Shown here in pieces: positions 62,488 to 64,000 of a DNA stretch of 64,000 nucleotides. Origin of the DNA: Pseudomonadota bacterium (lineage in GTDB: Bacteria; Pseudomonadota; Gammaproteobacteria; Steroidobacterales; GCA-2729495); NCBI GenBank assembly GCA_963204745.1, contig CAUJHF010000056.1, positions 62,001-126,000 of the forward strand, read 5' to 3'. The notes below the pieces were generated by a model, which saw nothing but the letters and a program-made list of their open reading frames with translations, searched no databases and was not told the DNA's origin. Every line of letters begins with the position of its first letter. Positions within the stretch are counted from its first letter, which is position 1. The translations under genes were made by a program, and so were the position numbers.

Positions 62488-63690
62488 ATGCCAACTCGCA
62501 ACTTTTCTCTTTTGCCGATCATCGCGGCACTGTTTCTTGCCGCCCCCTCCGCGGATGCGCAGATCTGGAAGAAAGCCCAGGAGGCTTTGGAGAAAGCCGC
62601 ACAGAAGGCAGTAGAAGACACGGTGAACGGGGGCGACAGCTCCACTCCGGCAGACTCCAGAACTGGTACCGATACGGCGGCATCCGGGGCTGCGGGAACG
62701 CCCGGGACCGGTGTCTGGGCAAACTACGATTTCGTCGCGGGCGACCGGGTGCTGTTCTATCACGACTTCGAGGGAACCCGGACGGGCAACTTTCCCTCGC
62801 GCCTCGACTATCTGGCCGGCAACCTGGATGTGGTGGAACTCGGCGACAACAAGGTACTGCGCATCGGCGAAGGTACGGCCGAGAACGGCCCCGGTGGCAG
62901 CGGCTGCTTCACCATCAAGCTTCCTGAGAAGCTGCCCGAGCGTTACACCATCGAATACCGCGTGCGCACCAGCGACCCGCTCGCACGGGTCAATCTGGAC
63001 GTATTTTCGGATGCCAGCGACGACACACCCGACAAGCGCTGCACCTACCCGCCAAAAACCCACATCTATGTCGCCCGGGGTGGATCAGGGCTGCAGATGG
63101 CAGATGGAGCCAAATCCGGCGCAACCCGGGGCATGCCAAGCAACGAATGGGTCGATGTACGTATTGCAGTCGATGGCAACTACTGGAAGATGTACCTGAA
63201 CGAACAGCGCATCGCCAATGTGCCCAACTACGCTTTCCCGCGCGCCAGCAAACTGCACGTTTTTGCCGGTGTCTACCGGTACTCGCTGTTTCTGGATGAT
63301 CTGCGCATCGCTGAAGGTGGCCCTCGGTCGCTCTACGATGATCTGGAATCGGCAGGTTTTGTCTCAACCACCGCCATTCGCTTCGATACGGGCAGCGCCG
63401 TGCTGAAGCCTGAATCCACCGGCATTCTCAAAGACGTACTGGAGCTGCTGAAGGACCACCCTGAGGTACGGCTGCAGATCGAAGGCCACACCGACAGCCA
63501 GGGAGCAGACGATGCAAACCTGGATCTGTCGGATCAGCGTGCCGGCGCAGTCGTAGCCTGGCTGAACGGCAACGGCATAGCCGGCGATCGCCTGAAAGCC
63601 GTGGGTCGTGGCGAGAAGGATCCGGTCGCCGATAACGGCACCGCCGAAGGCATGGCCCAGAATCGTCGCGTGGTGCTGCGAAAGCTGTAG
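62488..63690 (+). CDS. Exported OmpA-family protein with lectin-like middle domain
   Basis: 400 residues. A signal peptide (MPTRNFSLLPIIAALFLAAP, cut near Ala24) is followed by an Ala/Lys-rich helical segment, a beta-rich middle that resembles a LamG/concanavalin-like fold (about 80-285, YHDFEGTRTGNFPS), and a C-terminal OmpA/peptidoglycan-binding domain (about 300-400). The latter has IEGHTDSQGADDANLDLSDQRA and the closing QNRRVVL. It is expected in the periplasm or outer membrane, holding peptidoglycan. The ATG at 62488 has GGAGG 11 bases upstream; the longer frame is unlikely. It is divergent from the CHASE2 operon. Confidence 0.88.
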   Translation: MPTRNFSLLPIIAALFLAAPSADAQIWKKAQEALEKAAQKAVEDTVNGGDSSTPADSRTGTDTAASGAAGTPGTGVWANYDFVAGDRVLFYHDFEGTRTGNFPSRLDYLAGNLDVVELGDNKVLRIGEGTAENGPGGSGCFTIKLPEKLPERYTIEYRVRTSDPLARVNLDVFSDASDDTPDKRCTYPPKTHIYVARGGSGLQMADGAKSGATRGMPSNEWVDVRIAVDGNYWKMYLNEQRIANVPNYAFPRASKLHVFAGVYRYSLFLDDLRIAEGGPRSLYDDLESAGFVSTTAIRFDTGSAVLKPESTGILKDVLELLKDHPEVRLQIEGHTDSQGADDANLDLSDQRAGAVVAWLNGNGIAGDRLKAVGRGEKDPVADNGTAEGMAQNRRVVLRKL

Positions 63691-63778
63691 CCCGGGAAGG
63701 GGAACAAGCCCGCCTGCCGAAATGACACGGCCTGTGCGGGCATTCCGTCGCTCGCACCCGCTTCGCTGCCCTCACCGC

Positions 63779-64000
63779 CTACTCCGCCTTCGGCCATGCG
63801 CTGGCGTCGATGGTTTCCAGATAGCCGTGCCAGGTTGCATAGGCGAGCAGCGGAATCATGATCACGAACAGGATGAAGGCCGTGGCAAAGCCGATCAGCA
63901 CAGCGGTGATGATGACGGCGGCCCAGTTCAGCATCGCGCGCTTGTTGCGCAGCACGGCATTGACGCTGGTTACCACGGCGGTCACCGCATCGGTCTCGCG
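63779..64000 (-). CDS. DUF2189-type membrane protein, C-terminal part; start outside window
   Basis: The frame stays open to the right edge (the last 15 bases read Arg-Glu-Thr-Asp-Ala before Val), so only about 73 C-terminal residues are seen. They hold a conserved NAVLRNKRAMLNWAAVI and one or two membrane helices (to PLLAYATWHGYL), typical of the end of DUF2189 proteins, which are polytopic and uncharacterised. It is convergent with the OmpA-like gene, with 88 bases between the stops. Confidence 0.72.
   Translation of the reverse strand, partial: RETDAVTAVVTSVNAVLRNKRAMLNWAAVIITAVLIGFATAFILFVIMIPLLAYATWHGYLETIDASAWPKAE

Noticed and set aside
1..64000. tRNA, rRNA, CRISPR array, insertion sequence or prophage
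   Set aside because: I found no cloverleaf-like sequence, regularly spaced direct repeats, transposase or phage-structural genes when reading both strands; a weak signal could still have been missed by eye.

Overview
The window is a GC-rich, gene-dense stretch of what looks like an ordinary chromosome of an aerobic gammaproteobacterium. The evidence for this is prfC, zapE, xerD, a PatZ-type protein acetyltransferase, an ETF-ubiquinone oxidoreductase, a complete cbb3 oxidase operon and REP-like palindromes beginning GTAGGAGCGGCTTCAGCC. The REP type recalls Xanthomonadales, Nevskiales and Steroidobacterales relatives; that placement is inference. I see no rRNA, tRNA, CRISPR array, insertion sequence, integrase island or phage gene. 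No gap between genes exceeds about 300 bases.

Layout. 0-1.3 kb: three small plus-strand genes (VOC protein cut by the window edge, GNAT acetyltransferase, YjdM zinc-ribbon protein). 1.3-4.9 kb: a CydDC-like heterodimeric ABC exporter on the minus strand. 5.0-9.1 kb: a PAS hybrid histidine kinase divergent from a sensorless kinase, a FixJ-type regulator and a Rieske oxygenase. 9.2-13.7 kb: a minus-strand run (membrane protein, methyltransferase-fold lipoprotein, prfC, unusual ATP-grasp-like protein). 13.8-17.3 kb: DEAD-box helicase with a DEGD motif II, PpiC lipoprotein, FrnE-like oxidoreductase. 17.4-26.4 kb: gltBD followed by tightly coupled NTF2-like, MFS, Nudix and fdxA genes. 26.4-33.3 kb: dsbC-like, xerD, plsC-like, thiolase, ETF-QO, zapE. 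33.4-39.9 kb: mixed metabolism (secreted VOC protein, Crp/Fnr regulator, gpmA, gamma-carbonic anhydrase-like, tesB, DUF1499, inositol monophosphatase-like, MaoC). 40-43.9 kb: a moaC-mobA-folE minus-strand cluster divergent from leuCD. 44-48.6 kb: an unknown secreted protein, patZ-like gene, dodecin, DUF2784. 48.7-56.7 kb: ccoNOQP, one small extra membrane protein, then ccoGHIS. 56.9-63.7 kb: an exported CHAT-domain protein facing a three-gene operon (63-aa protein, CHASE2 protein without output domain, FecR-like exported protein), then an OmpA-like protein. The window ends inside a DUF2189-type membrane protein.

How the genes work together. The physiology is aerobic respiration at low oxygen (cbb3 oxidase with its copper and assembly factors), electron input from fatty-acid or amino-acid oxidation (ETF-QO, thiolase, MaoC, TesB, PatZ-type control of acyl-CoA enzymes), ammonia assimilation (GltBD), leucine synthesis and envelope redox or folding (DsbC-like, PpiC, CydDC-like). 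The most promising undescribed unit is the CHAT / FecR-like / CHASE2 / small-protein / OmpA-like group at the right end. All its larger members are predicted to sit at or beyond the inner membrane, and none has a recognisable cytoplasmic output domain.

Starts were chosen from ribosome-binding sites, overlaps, known family lengths and, in three cases, promoter-like positions. Function calls rest on motif recognition by eye; no database search was possible.
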